From Lederbergia citrisecunda (lineage in GTDB: Bacteria; Bacillota; Bacilli; Bacillales; Bacillaceae_C): 64,000 bases of DNA. Under the pieces are notes generated by a model. It was not told the DNA's origin. It made no database searches and worked only from the letters and a program-made list of their open reading frames with translations. Of this stretch, positions 9,062 to 17,867 are shown piece by piece. A program made the translations under genes and the position numbers. Every line of letters starts with the position of its first letter. The first letter of the stretch is position 1. Location: the NCBI RefSeq assembly GCF_018343695.1, contig NZ_JAGYPJ010000001.1:2006223-2070222 (forward strand). The letters are read 5' to 3'.

Positions 9062-9664
9062 ATGTCTCGTTACACCGGCCCAAGCTGGAAACTTTCCCGT
9101 CGCCTTGGAATTTCTCTAAGCGGTACAGGAAAAGAATTAGATCGTCGCCCTTATGCACCTGGACAACATGGTCCAAACCAACGTAAAAAACTTTCAGAAT
9201 ATGGTTTACAGCTTCAAGAAAAACAAAAACTTCGTCATATGTATGGAGTAAACGAACGTCAATTCCATAATACGTTCGTAAAAGCTGGTAAAATGAAAGG
9301 TAAGCACGGCGAAAACTTCATGATCCTACTTGAACAACGCCTTGATAACATTGTTTACCGTCTTGGTCTTGCACGTACACGTCGTCAAGCTCGCCAATTA
9401 GTAAACCATGGCCATATTTTAGTTGATGGAAGTCGCGTTGATATTCCATCTTACAAAGTTGTTCCTGGCCAAACAATCAGTGTTCGTGAAAAATCACGCA
9501 ACCTTGACATCATTAAAGAATCTGTTGAAGCTACAAACTTCGTACCAGAATTTGTATCTTTCGATGCAGACAAACTTGAAGGAACATTCACTCGCATACC
9601 TGAGCGTTCTGAACTTCCTTCTGAAATTAACGAAGCGTTTATCGTTGAGTTCTACTCACGTTAA
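9062..9664 (+). CDS. rpsD: 30S ribosomal protein S4
   Basis: 200 residues, full length for Bacillus S4, a primary 16S rRNA binder that nucleates 30S assembly and represses its own mRNA. It begins [18 protein letters not shown], and the S4 RNA-binding domain contains [16 protein letters not shown]. The start is the ATG at 9062 with AGGAGG nine bases upstream; the longer open frame begins inside the leader. There are no Cys residues near the N-terminus, so this is the zinc-free form. It is monocistronic: own promoter, leader and strong terminator. Confidence 0.98.
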   Translation: MSRYTGPSWKLSRRLGISLSGTGKELDRRPYAPGQHGPNQRKKLSEYGLQLQEKQKLRHMYGVNERQFHNTFVKAGKMKGKHGENFMILLEQRLDNIVYRLGLARTRRQARQLVNHGHILVDGSRVDIPSYKVVPGQTISVREKSRNLDIIKESVEATNFVPEFVSFDADKLEGTFTRIPERSELPSEINEAFIVEFYSR

Positions 9665-9692
9665 TAAAATCGCTTAGTAGATTGCAGTATTT

Positions 9693-9736
9693 AAAAAGCC
9701 CCAAACCCACTATATATAATGGGTTTGGGGCTTTTT
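9693..9736 (+). terminator. Strong intrinsic terminator of rpsD
   Basis: Stem aaaaagccccaaaccca / tgggtttggggcttttt with a short AT-rich loop and a T run, 29 bases after rpsD. A diverged second copy of this region occurs at 15549-15627. Confidence 0.93.
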
Positions 9737-9884
9737 CATTTATTTAAGGTATGTAAAACAACGTAAAATTAGGTATTATTTTGGGGCAAATGGGGCTATC
9801 TATTTTCCAAACCATAAATATCTAAAAATATATACGTAGAGTGACAATAAAGTTATTTATTTTTATAACCTCAAATACTTATAA

Positions 9885-9907
9885 CCCGTCCTGATTTTTA
9901 GGACGGG
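9885..9907. other. Isolated hairpin in the rpsD-lapA gap
   Basis: cccgtcct / aggacggg stem with a 7-base loop. No clear T tract follows on either strand. The rest of the 9737-10031 gap shows nothing else I can support; the hairpin could be a weak terminator for the minus-strand gene ending at 10032. Confidence 0.5.
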
Positions 9908-10031
9908 ATTATAATAAAGTTGCTTAATTTTTGATGAAAAATAATTCACTACTTTTAAAATATAAAATAATCAAGTCGTTTTATTCTGAGTGTTGTTCTA
10001 CAATAGTGCTCTTAGTGAAATAGATCAACAT

Positions 10032-10280
10032 TTACGAATTTTGATCTATTTCGCCTCCTGCCTTTTTCAAAGCTCTTTGAAGCTGATAAATTTTCATCAT
10101 ACCAATTAATCCAACTAATAGTGCTCCCAATAGGACTGAGCCAATAATGACGAGGATCAATGGCCACTCAGCTTTTCCAAATAAGTAATTAACCGTTACA
10201 ATGTCAACATTGATAACTGAAAAAACCGCGATAATTAAGACCAAAATCAGTGCTAATATTAAGTTCCATTGCCTTTTCAT
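10032..10280 (-). CDS. LapA-domain small membrane protein
   Basis: 82 residues with two hydrophobic helices: about 8-27 (LALILVLIIAVFSVINV) and 40-62 (LILVIIGSVLLGALLVGLIG), then a short basic-to-acidic cytoplasmic tail QRALKKAGGEIDQNS. This pattern, with VINVDIVTVNYLFGKAEWPL between the helices, is the LapA/YrvD family. In Gram-negatives LapA acts in lipopolysaccharide assembly; in Bacillus the role is unknown. I use the ATG at 10280, with GAGGTGG five bases before it, rather than the ATG 12 bases earlier. Confidence 0.8.
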   Translation of the reverse strand: MKRQWNLILALILVLIIAVFSVINVDIVTVNYLFGKAEWPLILVIIGSVLLGALLVGLIGMMKIYQLQRALKKAGGEIDQNS

Positions 10281-10371
10281 AAGCCACCTCATTAATTGTT
10301 ATTTAACTATTATATTATCAGGACTAACTTAGGACAATCACTATCGTGCAGCAAGGATTTACCCTTTTTTA

Positions 10372-10638
10372 AACACCTTTATTATTATTTTCGTGAGTTA
10401 TTGACTGGTACGAAACGATTTGGTGATCTTAGAAATGGAATACCTGATGGTAGCCAAAAGGTACTTACACAGAATCTACGGGCTATGGAGGAAGATGGAA
10501 TCATAGGCATACGCTGATGTTCCACCTAGTAATTTGGGTATTACGCTCAGACCAGTTATCGAGACAATAACAGAATGAGGATTAGGCTATCAAGCAATAG
10601 TGACAAACAATACACATGAAACGAAATCTTTGATATAG
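10372..10638 (+). pseudogene. Decayed HxlR-family transcriptional regulator
   Basis: The plus strand encodes RELLTGTKRFGDLRNGIPDG then SQKVLTQNLRAMEEDGII, the winged helix of HxlR regulators, ending in a premature TGA at about 10515. The reading then resumes in another frame with YADVPPSNLGITLRPVIETI, which is the expected C-terminal half (family pattern YAEVPPxVEYxLTxxGxxL), and a TGA replaces the usual Trp after ITE. Frameshift, small deletions and a nonsense codon together show it is dead. The N-terminal residues upstream of RELLTG are not recognisable. It may once have controlled the redox cluster next to it. Confidence 0.78.
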
Positions 10639-10790
10639 AAAATGGCAAACAGACTTTAAGGATTTTAACAACGAACATATTTTCCATAAGCAGAAAGAAA
10701 TAGTCTCGTTTGTTCTGGACATATTGTCCTGATTCGTATTCGCGTATTCTTTGTCAACATAATCCATAAGGTCACGTAGATAAAAAAACT

Positions 10791-11880
10791 CTATGCTGTT
10801 ACTTTCGCGTAGATTATAAAAAAAACAGCTAACTGAACAAAAATAACAATGGTTGGAACGATGAACACTCCATCAACCAAAAGAAACACGGCTAAAATAC
10901 CCACAAATGAACCAAAATGATAAATGCTCAAACGATGTTTAACAAAGCGATATTGATGGAAAACAAGCGTGTTTGAAAGAAAATATATCAAAGTAGCTAC
11001 AAAAACCAAGGTTAGTAAAAACCAATATCGAATATCATGTAAAAATGCTAATTGAATGGACGATGCAATAATACTCAAAGACATATAAATGAATAAATGT
11101 CCATAAATAACCGCTTGCCCGGTGCTTTTTATCCCTTTATCAACCTTTTTCTCAATATTATCGAAGTACTGCCACCACATGGAAATGACGATGACAAAAG
11201 ATAAAAGGGCAAAACCAATCGCATTCCAATCACCTCGTTCCGGATGCAAGACTGCAATTAAACTGACTATGGACTCTCCGAGCAAAATAATAGTGAAAAG
11301 ACCAAAACCGGGCTAACAGATGCGGGGTATCAGTTGGAGCTTTCGCCAAATGTTTACGGCCCAAAATGGGGACCATAATATCTATCAAAATACCAAGGTA
11401 TAAAATAAGATATCGCACCCAGTAATCAAAGAAAATAGAACATAAAGAGACCCCGATGCCAATTAAAAAGCCATAGCCTAAATAATTAGCTGCTTGCTGG
11501 CGAGAACCATTTTCTTGTCTACTAATCCATAAATATTGCAGGGATGTTAACAATCTAATTCCTACATAGCCAATAAGGAATGGAATATAATATGGGTCAA
11601 AATGAACGGACAAGCTGGCCGTCATTAGGATGATAAAGATCATTTGAATGATCATAAATAAACGTTGGGTGACACAATCCTTACCAAAGCGGTTAATAAA
11701 TAAAGTTTGACCTACCCAAGCCCACCAAATTGGAACAAAAATTAAAACAAATTTCAATAGATATTCAGTCGGAATAATCCCCCGCTCTATATGTAATAGC
11801 AGCTGTGTAGCTTTCGCAATGGCAGCCACAAAAATTAAATCAAAAAGAGCCTCTAACCAAGTTAGGTTTTTCTCGTCCAT
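10791..11880 (-). pseudogene. ltrA: LtrA-family membrane protein with a single frameshift
   Basis: Low-temperature-requirement protein A family, a multi-spanning membrane protein of unclear biochemical role. The N-terminal part (start ATG at 11880, EKNLTWLEALFDLIFVAAIA) and the C-terminal part (GLFTIILLGESIVSLIAVLH onward) lie in different frames. The break is at 11304-11307, a run of four A on the plus strand: removing one base restores ARF-GLFTIILLGE, the conserved LtrA sequence. Joined, the protein would be about 362 residues with about ten membrane segments, a normal length. It is either a recent single-base lesion or an assembly error in a homopolymer. Confidence 0.83.
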
Positions 11881-11976
11881 GAGCGTATCTACTCCTCCAT
11901 ACACATTACATTACAATATCAAAAAGAAGCCACAAAACGGGAGCCCTGCTGGCATCAAAAAACCGTAAATAAGAGG

Positions 11977-13338
11977 TTAATCGTGTTTAACCTTTTCTGA
12001 CAAACCTCTCATAGCCTGTCTCGCGGCTCGTTGAATTGGATCCCAGCTGCCATTATAAGGGGGGGCATAACTCAAGTCGAGATCCTCAAGTTCAAGGATA
12101 GTCATTCGATTAAAAAGAGCAGTGGCCAATACATCCACTCGTTTATCGACACCCTTTTCCCCGATAATTTGCCCACCAAGCAATTGATAATTGTCACTTC
12201 TGTATGTGAGCTTGATATGAATCGGTCGAGATCCCGGATAATAATTAGCAATGTCCTTCGCCTCAATCTTTACGACTTCATAGGGGATGTTTAATTTCAT
12301 GGCCTCCCATTCAGATAAACCCGTCTTTCCCAATGTCAAATCCATGAATTTTAAAATAGAAGAGCCAGTAATTCCTTTAAATCTCCGAGGTTGTCTCGCC
12401 ATATTCAGCCCGGCAATACGTCCCTGTTTGTTGGCCGTAGTCCCAAGGGGAACATAATCATCCTGCTCTTTTACCATATGATATTGTAGCGTACAATCCC
12501 CGGCTGCATAAATATCCTTCACATTGGTTTCCATGTAACGATTCGTTTGAATGGCTCCTTTCATCCCCGTAGTAATCCCAGTCCCTTGAATAAAAGATGT
12601 ATTCGGCTTAATTCCGGTAGAAATTAAAACAAGATCGGTTTTATAAACCTTTTGATCCGTTCGTATTGACTCAACAGACCGAAGACCCTCAATGGCTATC
12701 ACATTCTCGTTTACAATCAATTCAATTTGATGTTTTTTAGCTTCTTCATGGATGTATTGTGCCATATCTGGATCAAACATTTTGCCGACGTACGTTCCGC
12801 GATGAATCAGCCGAACGCTTTTTCCAAGGGTTCTGAAACTTTCCGCCATTTCAAGGCCGATATCCCCCCCACCAATGACTGTCACATTTTGAATTTCTTC
12901 ACTAAGATTACGAATGATTTGATTGGCGTCTGGAATAGTTTTCAAAGTATGTACGCCGCTGAGACCAATCCCTTTCCAGTCGGGAATTATAGGACTTGCG
13001 CCACTAGCAATCAATAATTTGTCATATGAAAGGTGAAACCTCTTCCCAGATTGTGTATCCTGGCCAACAACGGTTTTTGTTTTGGGGTCAATGGTTTGTA
13101 CTTCATGATAAGTCCTCGCGTCGATTCCAAATTTATTTCGGAAGGTTTCGATTCTTCTTGCAATAAGATCATCAGTTGAAGGAACCAAACCGCTGATAGT
13201 ATAGGGAAGTCCGCACTGTCCGTAAGAATAAATGGCACCTTTCTCCAATGTAACAACTTCCGCATCCTGATCATATTTTATAATTTGCATGGCTGCACTC
13301 ATCCCCGCTGCATCTCCACCGATAATCACATATTTCAT
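11977..13338 (-). CDS. CoA-disulfide reductase-like FAD/NAD(P) oxidoreductase
   Basis: 453 residues of the single-cysteine disulfide reductase family (CoADR, NADH oxidase/peroxidase). FAD-binding YVIIGGDAAGMSAA is at the N-terminus; the redox cysteine is in YSYGQCGLPYTISG near residue 43; the NAD(P) motif is VTVIGGGDIGLEMAE near residue 155; the second FAD motif is DIYAAGDCTL. It likely reduces CoA disulfide or related low-molecular-weight disulfides in the cytosol. Base composition is visibly GC-richer than the backbone, as in the three genes upstream. Substrate is inferred; NADH peroxidase activity is possible. Confidence 0.87.
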   Translation of the reverse strand: MKYVIIGGDAAGMSAAMQIIKYDQDAEVVTLEKGAIYSYGQCGLPYTISGLVPSTDDLIARRIETFRNKFGIDARTYHEVQTIDPKTKTVVGQDTQSGKRFHLSYDKLLIASGASPIIPDWKGIGLSGVHTLKTIPDANQIIRNLSEEIQNVTVIGGGDIGLEMAESFRTLGKSVRLIHRGTYVGKMFDPDMAQYIHEEAKKHQIELIVNENVIAIEGLRSVESIRTDQKVYKTDLVLISTGIKPNTSFIQGTGITTGMKGAIQTNRYMETNVKDIYAAGDCTLQYHMVKEQDDYVPLGTTANKQGRIAGLNMARQPRRFKGITGSSILKFMDLTLGKTGLSEWEAMKLNIPYEVVKIEAKDIANYYPGSRPIHIKLTYRSDNYQLLGGQIIGEKGVDKRVDVLATALFNRMTILELEDLDLSYAPPYNGSWDPIQRAARQAMRGLSEKVKHD

Positions 13339-13385
13339 AAATTACACCCCATTCCCAAAGTTATTCGGATTTCGACAATCGACTT

Positions 13386-13418
13386 AAAAAGTGCGAAGAA
13401 CGCGATGTTCTCCGCACT
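13386..13418 (-). terminator. Terminator of the yjdI-yjdJ unit
   Basis: Hairpin agtgcg-agaac / gttct-cgcact with a one-base mismatch in the stem, followed on the minus strand by TTTTTAAG. It separates the upstream genes from the CoA-disulfide reductase gene. Confidence 0.8.
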
Positions 13419-13511
13419 CCTTTACCAAAGGATGATCCTTAGGACCCAAAAGCGAGATCACCGATTTTTCAATATAGCGAACAAAGACGTGTGGTATTGG
13501 TTCCCACTTGG

Positions 13512-13799
13512 TTAGTTTTGACGATCCTTAAGAACATCTTGGTATTCCTCATGCCGATCAATCTGACTTTTAGCAAATGGACATAAAGGGATAATCTGTT
13601 TCTGTTCTTCACGCGCGAACGTTACGATTCGTTCCACTAATGCCTCACCGAAGCCCTGCCCGCGAAGCCCGTCGGAAACATACGTGTGATCGACAATTAA
13701 TTTCGTTGCGCCTGTTGGAACAAAATGAATTTCTGCCAAAGGCTCCTCTTGATTGTCCCCAACATAAAATTTGTTTTCCCCTTGCTTAATATCTATCAT
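13512..13799 (-). CDS. yjdJ: YjdJ-like small GNAT acetyltransferase
   Basis: 95 residues, the minimal GNAT fold of the NATD1/YjdJ type. VDHTYVSDGLRGQGFGEALV carries the acetyl-CoA loop R-G-Q-G-F-G, and IIPLCPFAKSQIDRHEEYQD is the typical tail of this subfamily. The substrate is unknown. It sits 24 bases downstream of the YjdI-like iron-sulfur protein; the same pair is adjacent in E. coli (yjdI-yjdJ), so the two probably act together. Confidence 0.85.
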   Translation of the reverse strand: MIDIKQGENKFYVGDNQEEPLAEIHFVPTGATKLIVDHTYVSDGLRGQGFGEALVERIVTFAREEQKQIIPLCPFAKSQIDRHEEYQDVLKDRQN

Positions 13800-13823
13800 C
13801 CTTCAGTCTCCTCTCAAATTTTT

Positions 13824-14231
13824 TTATGGTCGGCATTCATGGCTGTTGTCACAAAACGGCTTGTTGTTGGAATGACCGCAACCGCAAAGCGCTGCTCGGT
13901 TACATTGAATCGTTTCATTCCCGTTCTTGATTGTCACGTTCCCCCTGATATACATTACATGACCAGGTTGTAAATCAAGGGTTGTTTCAGCTTGAGGTTG
14001 TTCTTGATCTTCTCCATCTTTTCTCACATATTCCAAAGCGCCACTAGGACAACGTTCAATTACTCTAGCCACATCATCAGCTGATGCCTGATCCGGATTG
14101 ACCCACGGTCGCTTCTTCACATCAAATACTTCGGAAAGCCCTTTGACACACTGAGCCGCATGAAGGCAACGTTTAGCATAAAATTTAACCTCAATGTCTT
14201 TTCCACTATACAACTTATAATCGTTCTCCAA
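13824..14231 (-). CDS. yjdI: YjdI-type [4Fe-4S] mono-cluster plus CDGSH iron-sulfur protein
   Basis: 135 residues in two parts. The N-terminal Fer4_19 domain (about 1-70) has YAKRCLHAAQCVKGL, then RVIERCPSGALEY. The C-terminal CDGSH-type motif (about 115-133) reads CGCGHSNNKPFCDNSH, with the Cys3-His set intact and Asn where Gly is usual. Such proteins bind redox-active Fe-S clusters; the partner is unknown. Translation starts at a TTG (14231) with GGAGGG seven bases upstream. It is followed by yjdJ and preceded by a broken FMN reductase. Confidence 0.87.
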   Translation of the reverse strand: MENDYKLYSGKDIEVKFYAKRCLHAAQCVKGLSEVFDVKKRPWVNPDQASADDVARVIERCPSGALEYVRKDGEDQEQPQAETTLDLQPGHVMYIRGNVTIKNGNETIQCNRAALCGCGHSNNKPFCDNSHECRP

Positions 14232-14315
14232 CCTCGATCCCTCCTTTTAAGATTTTAGCAAAATATCTCTATTACGTTCATTCCCCTATCCTCTTATCTA
14301 TGAACCTCTATGCAA

Positions 14316-14872
14316 TCAATCACCATTACGGAAGGTTCGGATCCAACTTTCAAAGGTCATAAGAAACCTGTCAAGATAGTGTAACGTGCGGTCATCATCA
14401 AACAGTCCGGTCGTCTCATTGAGTTTTTCATGAACCCTTCCAATTAGAATTTTAGGTCCGGGCAAGGTATATGCATCCATCGCCAGAAGGGTTTGCCTCA
14501 CCTGTGCCTGAGATTGCGCTGTCCCTCCGTTTCCCGGTGTAGCACCTGCAATCGCAAAAGGCTTGTGAATTAAAACGGAATCTTTTGGTGGACGCGAGGC
14601 CCAATCCAGGGCGTTTTTTAATCCCCCAGGGATCCCTGTATTATATTCAGGGGTAACAATCAAAACACCGTCAGCTTTTCGAATGCTTTCTTTAAACTCA
14701 ACCACTGATAGAGGATATCCGCATTATAAAGAGGGATTGTCGATATATTTGTGTGATCAAACTCCCAATGTTCGGGTGCGATTCGTTCAATGGCGTTTAA
14801 TACTTTGCGATTGAATGAATCTTTACGTAAACTTCCGCAAATTGTAGCGATTGTTAATTTGTTTTCTTCCAA
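14316..14872 (-). pseudogene. NADPH-dependent FMN reductase, frameshifted
   Basis: The first part (TTG start at 14872, SD GGAGGATAAAAC) reads LTIATICGSLRKDSFNRKVL, the flavodoxin-like FMN phosphate loop of the azoreductase/FMN reductase family, down to IPLYNADI. The remainder, VEFKESIRKADGVLIVTPEY then NTGIPGGLKNALDWASRPP, is in another frame starting near 14715. A few codons between NADI and VEFKE also look deleted compared with relatives, so this is a lesion rather than a base-calling slip. The intact enzyme would reduce FMN, quinones or azo compounds with NADPH. Confidence 0.83.
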
Positions 14873-15070
14873 GTTTTATCCTCCTCTATTGATTGTCCAA
14901 ATAGTTTGCTCAAAAATCCCAAGTTAGTATCATTTATTGCCTGAAAATTTTCCATGTCTATAAACTTCTATTTCTCAATCCTGCTAACAGTTCGTGATTG
15001 ACTAAGTGTTCTAATTGTAACTTGTACTCTTTTGCTCGCTAATATCTTAAGATATCCCGATTGCCAAAAT

Positions 15071-15145
15071 CTTCTCGTCATTACAGGAAAAGTAGTAGTG
15101 GCACTTCGCAACGAATTTGGCGGTCATGCTGTTGAAAAGGATTAA
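15071..15145 (+). pseudogene. gnd: 3' remnant of a 6-phosphogluconate dehydrogenase gene
   Basis: A 24-codon tail, KVVVALRNEFGGHAVEKD and stop, matches the C-terminus of the decarboxylating NAD(P) 6-phosphogluconate dehydrogenases of Bacillus (pattern ALRNxFGGHAVxK). No upstream coding part is recognisable. The next 250 bases on the same strand (15150-15400) contain broken codon-like sequence, with AAGGAG before an ATG at about 15183 but stops soon after. I read 14880-15680 as gene debris with no intact gene. Confidence 0.62.
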
Positions 15146-15548
15146 TAATGTTAAACACATTTTATAAAATGAAGGAGATACTAATGATGTGGGCTGTTGA
15201 TGGGTGTTACTCCATTTGTTAACCTGGTGTAGAAGCATATAACACAAACATGTTTGCATTACACGGAAAATACTGATTTGAAGCCGAAAAAGAAAAATTA
15301 ATGAAACGTATGGCAGAAACAAAAAAGAAAACGATGCATAGAGTGAAATGAAGCATTTATGATTTTTTCAATTTTTTTTACACTGGCATTTGGTGTAGAA
15401 CCCTACGGTACAATAGCTTAATTTCTAAGGTTTTTTCTCTTTTAAAAAATGAATGATGCTCAACCAAAAAATAATTTAATAACTTTATTGATAATCTACA
15501 GGAACCTTTCTTTATTTGTCAGAAAAAAAATGATTAGAAAAACTATAT

Positions 15549-15627
15549 ATAATAAAATCGCTTTGTAGAACACAGTATTAAAAAAGCCCCACGCCCTTGG
15601 TATATAAAGGATTTGGGGCTTTTTTTA
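15549..15627 (+). repeat. Diverged copy of the rpsD 3' flank and terminator
   Basis: The segment aataaaatcgctt-gtaga...cagtat...aaaagcccc is repeated from 9664-9736 (immediately after rpsD) with scattered substitutions. It includes a usable terminator: aaaaagcccca / tttggggcttttttt. There is no intact plus-strand gene in front of it. Confidence 0.75.
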
Positions 15628-15686
15628 TTCGGGACTAGTTTTTAATAGAAAAAGAGCGGACAGATGCTGAATTGGAATATTTTTTG

Positions 15687-16313
15687 CTACGCATTGCCAA
15701 CAATCAAATCAAATGTAGATGGTGGACATACAACTGAGAAGTAATAATCCTCGGCACAGTCCCAAATGTCATGCCATTCTTGATCCTCACTTCCCTCCCG
15801 TAGATTATGTCTATGGCGTCGAACATCGGGTGACACATCCACTAGAACTTTAACATCGACTACATCAGATAAGATAGGCAATGAAGAATAAATACCATCC
15901 AGTAAAATAACCTTTGAAGGCTCTTTTGTGACTATTGAAGATGACAAACCGTTCCTCGAAGAAAATGAAAATGGGTGATATTGAACGGTTTCTCCAGTCA
16001 TCAAAGGAGACAATACCTCATTTCGCATTCGCTTCCAGTCAATACATCTCATAACCTTTTCCTCAGGTGAGCATGCATCCCATTCTTCAGGAGTAACAGT
16101 GGCTGCAAAAAAGTCATCACATTGAATGACTGTTGCTCCAAAATGCATTGCTACTTCAGTTGCTATTGTAGATTTCCCTGCACCACTTCCTCCGTCGATG
16201 GACACCACTAATGGAATGGTTCGTCCTTTCAGCCGGGTATTTATAGCAGATACAATTCGTTGAATTGATGCTTTTGTTATATGAGTAATTTCGTTAATTT
16301 CCACTATTACCAC
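15687..16313 (-). CDS. Uridine kinase-like P-loop phosphotransferase
   Basis: About 208 residues. The Walker A motif is SIDGGSGAGKSTIATE near residue 42, followed by VIQCDDFFAA and ILLDGIYSS, the pattern of the uridine kinase/phosphoribulokinase family. LVDVSPDVRRHRHNLREG resembles the lid region. It probably phosphorylates a nucleoside or other small molecule; it is shorter and more divergent than Bacillus Udk and the substrate is unclear. The start is a GTG: either 16313 or 16304, the latter better spaced from GGAGTGG. Confidence 0.7.
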   Translation of the reverse strand: MVIVEINEITHITKASIQRIVSAINTRLKGRTIPLVVSIDGGSGAGKSTIATEVAMHFGATVIQCDDFFAATVTPEEWDACSPEEKVMRCIDWKRMRNEVLSPLMTGETVQYHPFSFSSRNGLSSSIVTKEPSKVILLDGIYSSLPILSDVVDVKVLVDVSPDVRRHRHNLREGSEDQEWHDIWDCAEDYYFSVVCPPSTFDLIVGNA

Positions 16314-16387
16314 TCCACTCTCTAGAAACGATAAAAAAATATATAAAGAACTTAGAAGAATACTAACAACAATCGAATTTATACAAC

Positions 16388-16891
16388 TTATTTACAATCA
16401 GCGTGTTTCATTATTTTTTGTACGGTTTCCAAATCAATTTTTATGATAGGTCCTTCAGGAGAAATGATCACACCTTCCTGCAGATAAAATCTCCCGGCCA
16501 TAATAAAGTCATCCCTTTTCTTGAAATATAACTTTACATCTGGTTCGTGACTTGGATACTCACTTTTCTCAATGTACTTCGATTTTTGAAACGAGTCAGT
16601 GATTTCCTCTACCAAGTTTGGCTTATCGATCTCATAAGACGCTGGATGACACAGAACGATTATAGAAGTGGCATTTCTCAAATCTTTAATATAATGCCAT
16701 CTTTCATTAGGTGGCATTTCTTCTGCTTCTAAATGATCAATTGTACTATTCTTTTCAACAATATACCTTGTCTCCTTTAAATCAGTTTGATTTGATTGAG
16801 GAGAGCTTACCTGTTTTGGTTGTTTGGAAGAAAGCAGCAAAACCGTCACGACAATAAGTATGAATGACAAAAAAAATACCATTTTTCTCAC
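16388..16891 (-). CDS. Hypothetical secreted or membrane-anchored protein
   Basis: 167 residues, GTG start with AGGGGG upstream. The N-terminus MRKMVFFLSFILIVVTVLLL is an uncleaved signal anchor or signal peptide without a lipobox cysteine. The mature part is hydrophilic with no recognised motif; it includes RNATSIIVLCHPASYEI and EGVIISPEGPIIKIDLETVQ, and ends in ADCK. It stands alone between the kinase-like gene and a membrane protein. Function unknown. Confidence 0.6.
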   Translation of the reverse strand: MRKMVFFLSFILIVVTVLLLSSKQPKQVSSPQSNQTDLKETRYIVEKNSTIDHLEAEEMPPNERWHYIKDLRNATSIIVLCHPASYEIDKPNLVEEITDSFQKSKYIEKSEYPSHEPDVKLYFKKRDDFIMAGRFYLQEGVIISPEGPIIKIDLETVQKIMKHADCK

Positions 16892-17108
16892 ACTATCGCC
16901 CCCTGTTTTTCATCCCTAAAAAAGTGAACGTTCTAAATCTAATTATATGAAGCGGTTTTTAATTTATTTTACTTACTGCTTCGTCAGTTAAAGGTGGGAT
17001 TAAAAATGATTATCTATTCTTTTTTTGTATTACAAACAATTAAATTTGCATGTTGTCGTTACTTTAGGTATTTACAGTGCAGAACAATGTAACGTAACCT
17101 TATCAGAT

Positions 17109-17576
17109 TTAATCACTAATTTTTTTAAAAATAGATCCTTCCTCAATCATTTGTAAGATCCAATAACCGTATACAATAATATTAATGGTTACAGTAATAA
17201 TAACCCATATAGGAACTACCTCTTCTTTTACTGTATCAATCACTGTCCATATACATATTAAATATAACGTTATTCTAAGAAAATTTAACCATAAAGATTT
17301 TTTATCAAGTATGAGTAGTTTCCATGAAGATAATTGCCTAGGAAACTTCCTAATTGAAATAAAGTATAAAGATAAATAAAACATGATATTAAATATAAAT
17401 AATAATAAAGGAGCAATAAACATAGAGAGAGCAGCTGCTGCAACGTTGTCAATTTCAGGATTTCTTTCTCCGATTACCATAACAATTGAAAAGTACAGTT
17501 TATAAAGAGCATAACAAGAAAAAAAAGAGATAATGAAACTTAATATAAATACAATTAGTTTATTGGATATCTTCAT
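17109..17576 (-). CDS. Hypothetical four-helix integral membrane protein
   Basis: 155 residues, start ATG at 17576 after GGAGGAG. Four hydrophobic segments are evident at about 8-32, 48-73, 93-113 and 118-140, with short loops. No family motif was recognised. It is very AT-rich. Together with its neighbours it forms a small-gene patch typical of accessory sequence. No gene is seen in 17577-17829 between it and the insertion sequence. Confidence 0.58.
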   Translation of the reverse strand: MKISNKLIVFILSFIISFFSCYALYKLYFSIVMVIGERNPEIDNVAAAALSMFIAPLLLFIFNIMFYLSLYFISIRKFPRQLSSWKLLILDKKSLWLNFLRITLYLICIWTVIDTVKEEVVPIWVIITVTINIIVYGYWILQMIEEGSIFKKISD

Positions 17577-17867
17577 CCTATACTCCTCCTAATTGCAGTA
17601 ACCTGCACGGTCGTCGAATAAGAAAAGGCTACATTAACAGCCTTGATTTCCTTGAACTCACACTACCCTTTAGAACAAGAACATAAAGTTATTTGTTCGA
17701 TTCGTTGAACGGATTATAATTGTCTCTGTTAAAAAAAATGCACCATTAGAAGAAATGGTGTGGAAGCTAGTGATAAAATGTAAAAGTAAGATACATAGAA
17801 GTCAAAAGTGAAAATATTACATTGACTTAGACGGTGCGGAAAAAGTTGTGTAAATAGGTTTCAAATC

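Noticed and set aside
10582-10767. 61-codon minus-strand frame
   Set aside because: Partly antisense to the HxlR remnant; no start signal or recognisable product.
10791-11904. Programmed frameshift in ltrA
   Set aside because: No slippery heptamer or downstream stimulator is evident, and LtrA homologues are encoded in one frame.
15047-15322. 91-codon minus-strand frame
   Set aside because: No ribosome site and it runs antisense to the gnd remnant; composition is not protein-like.
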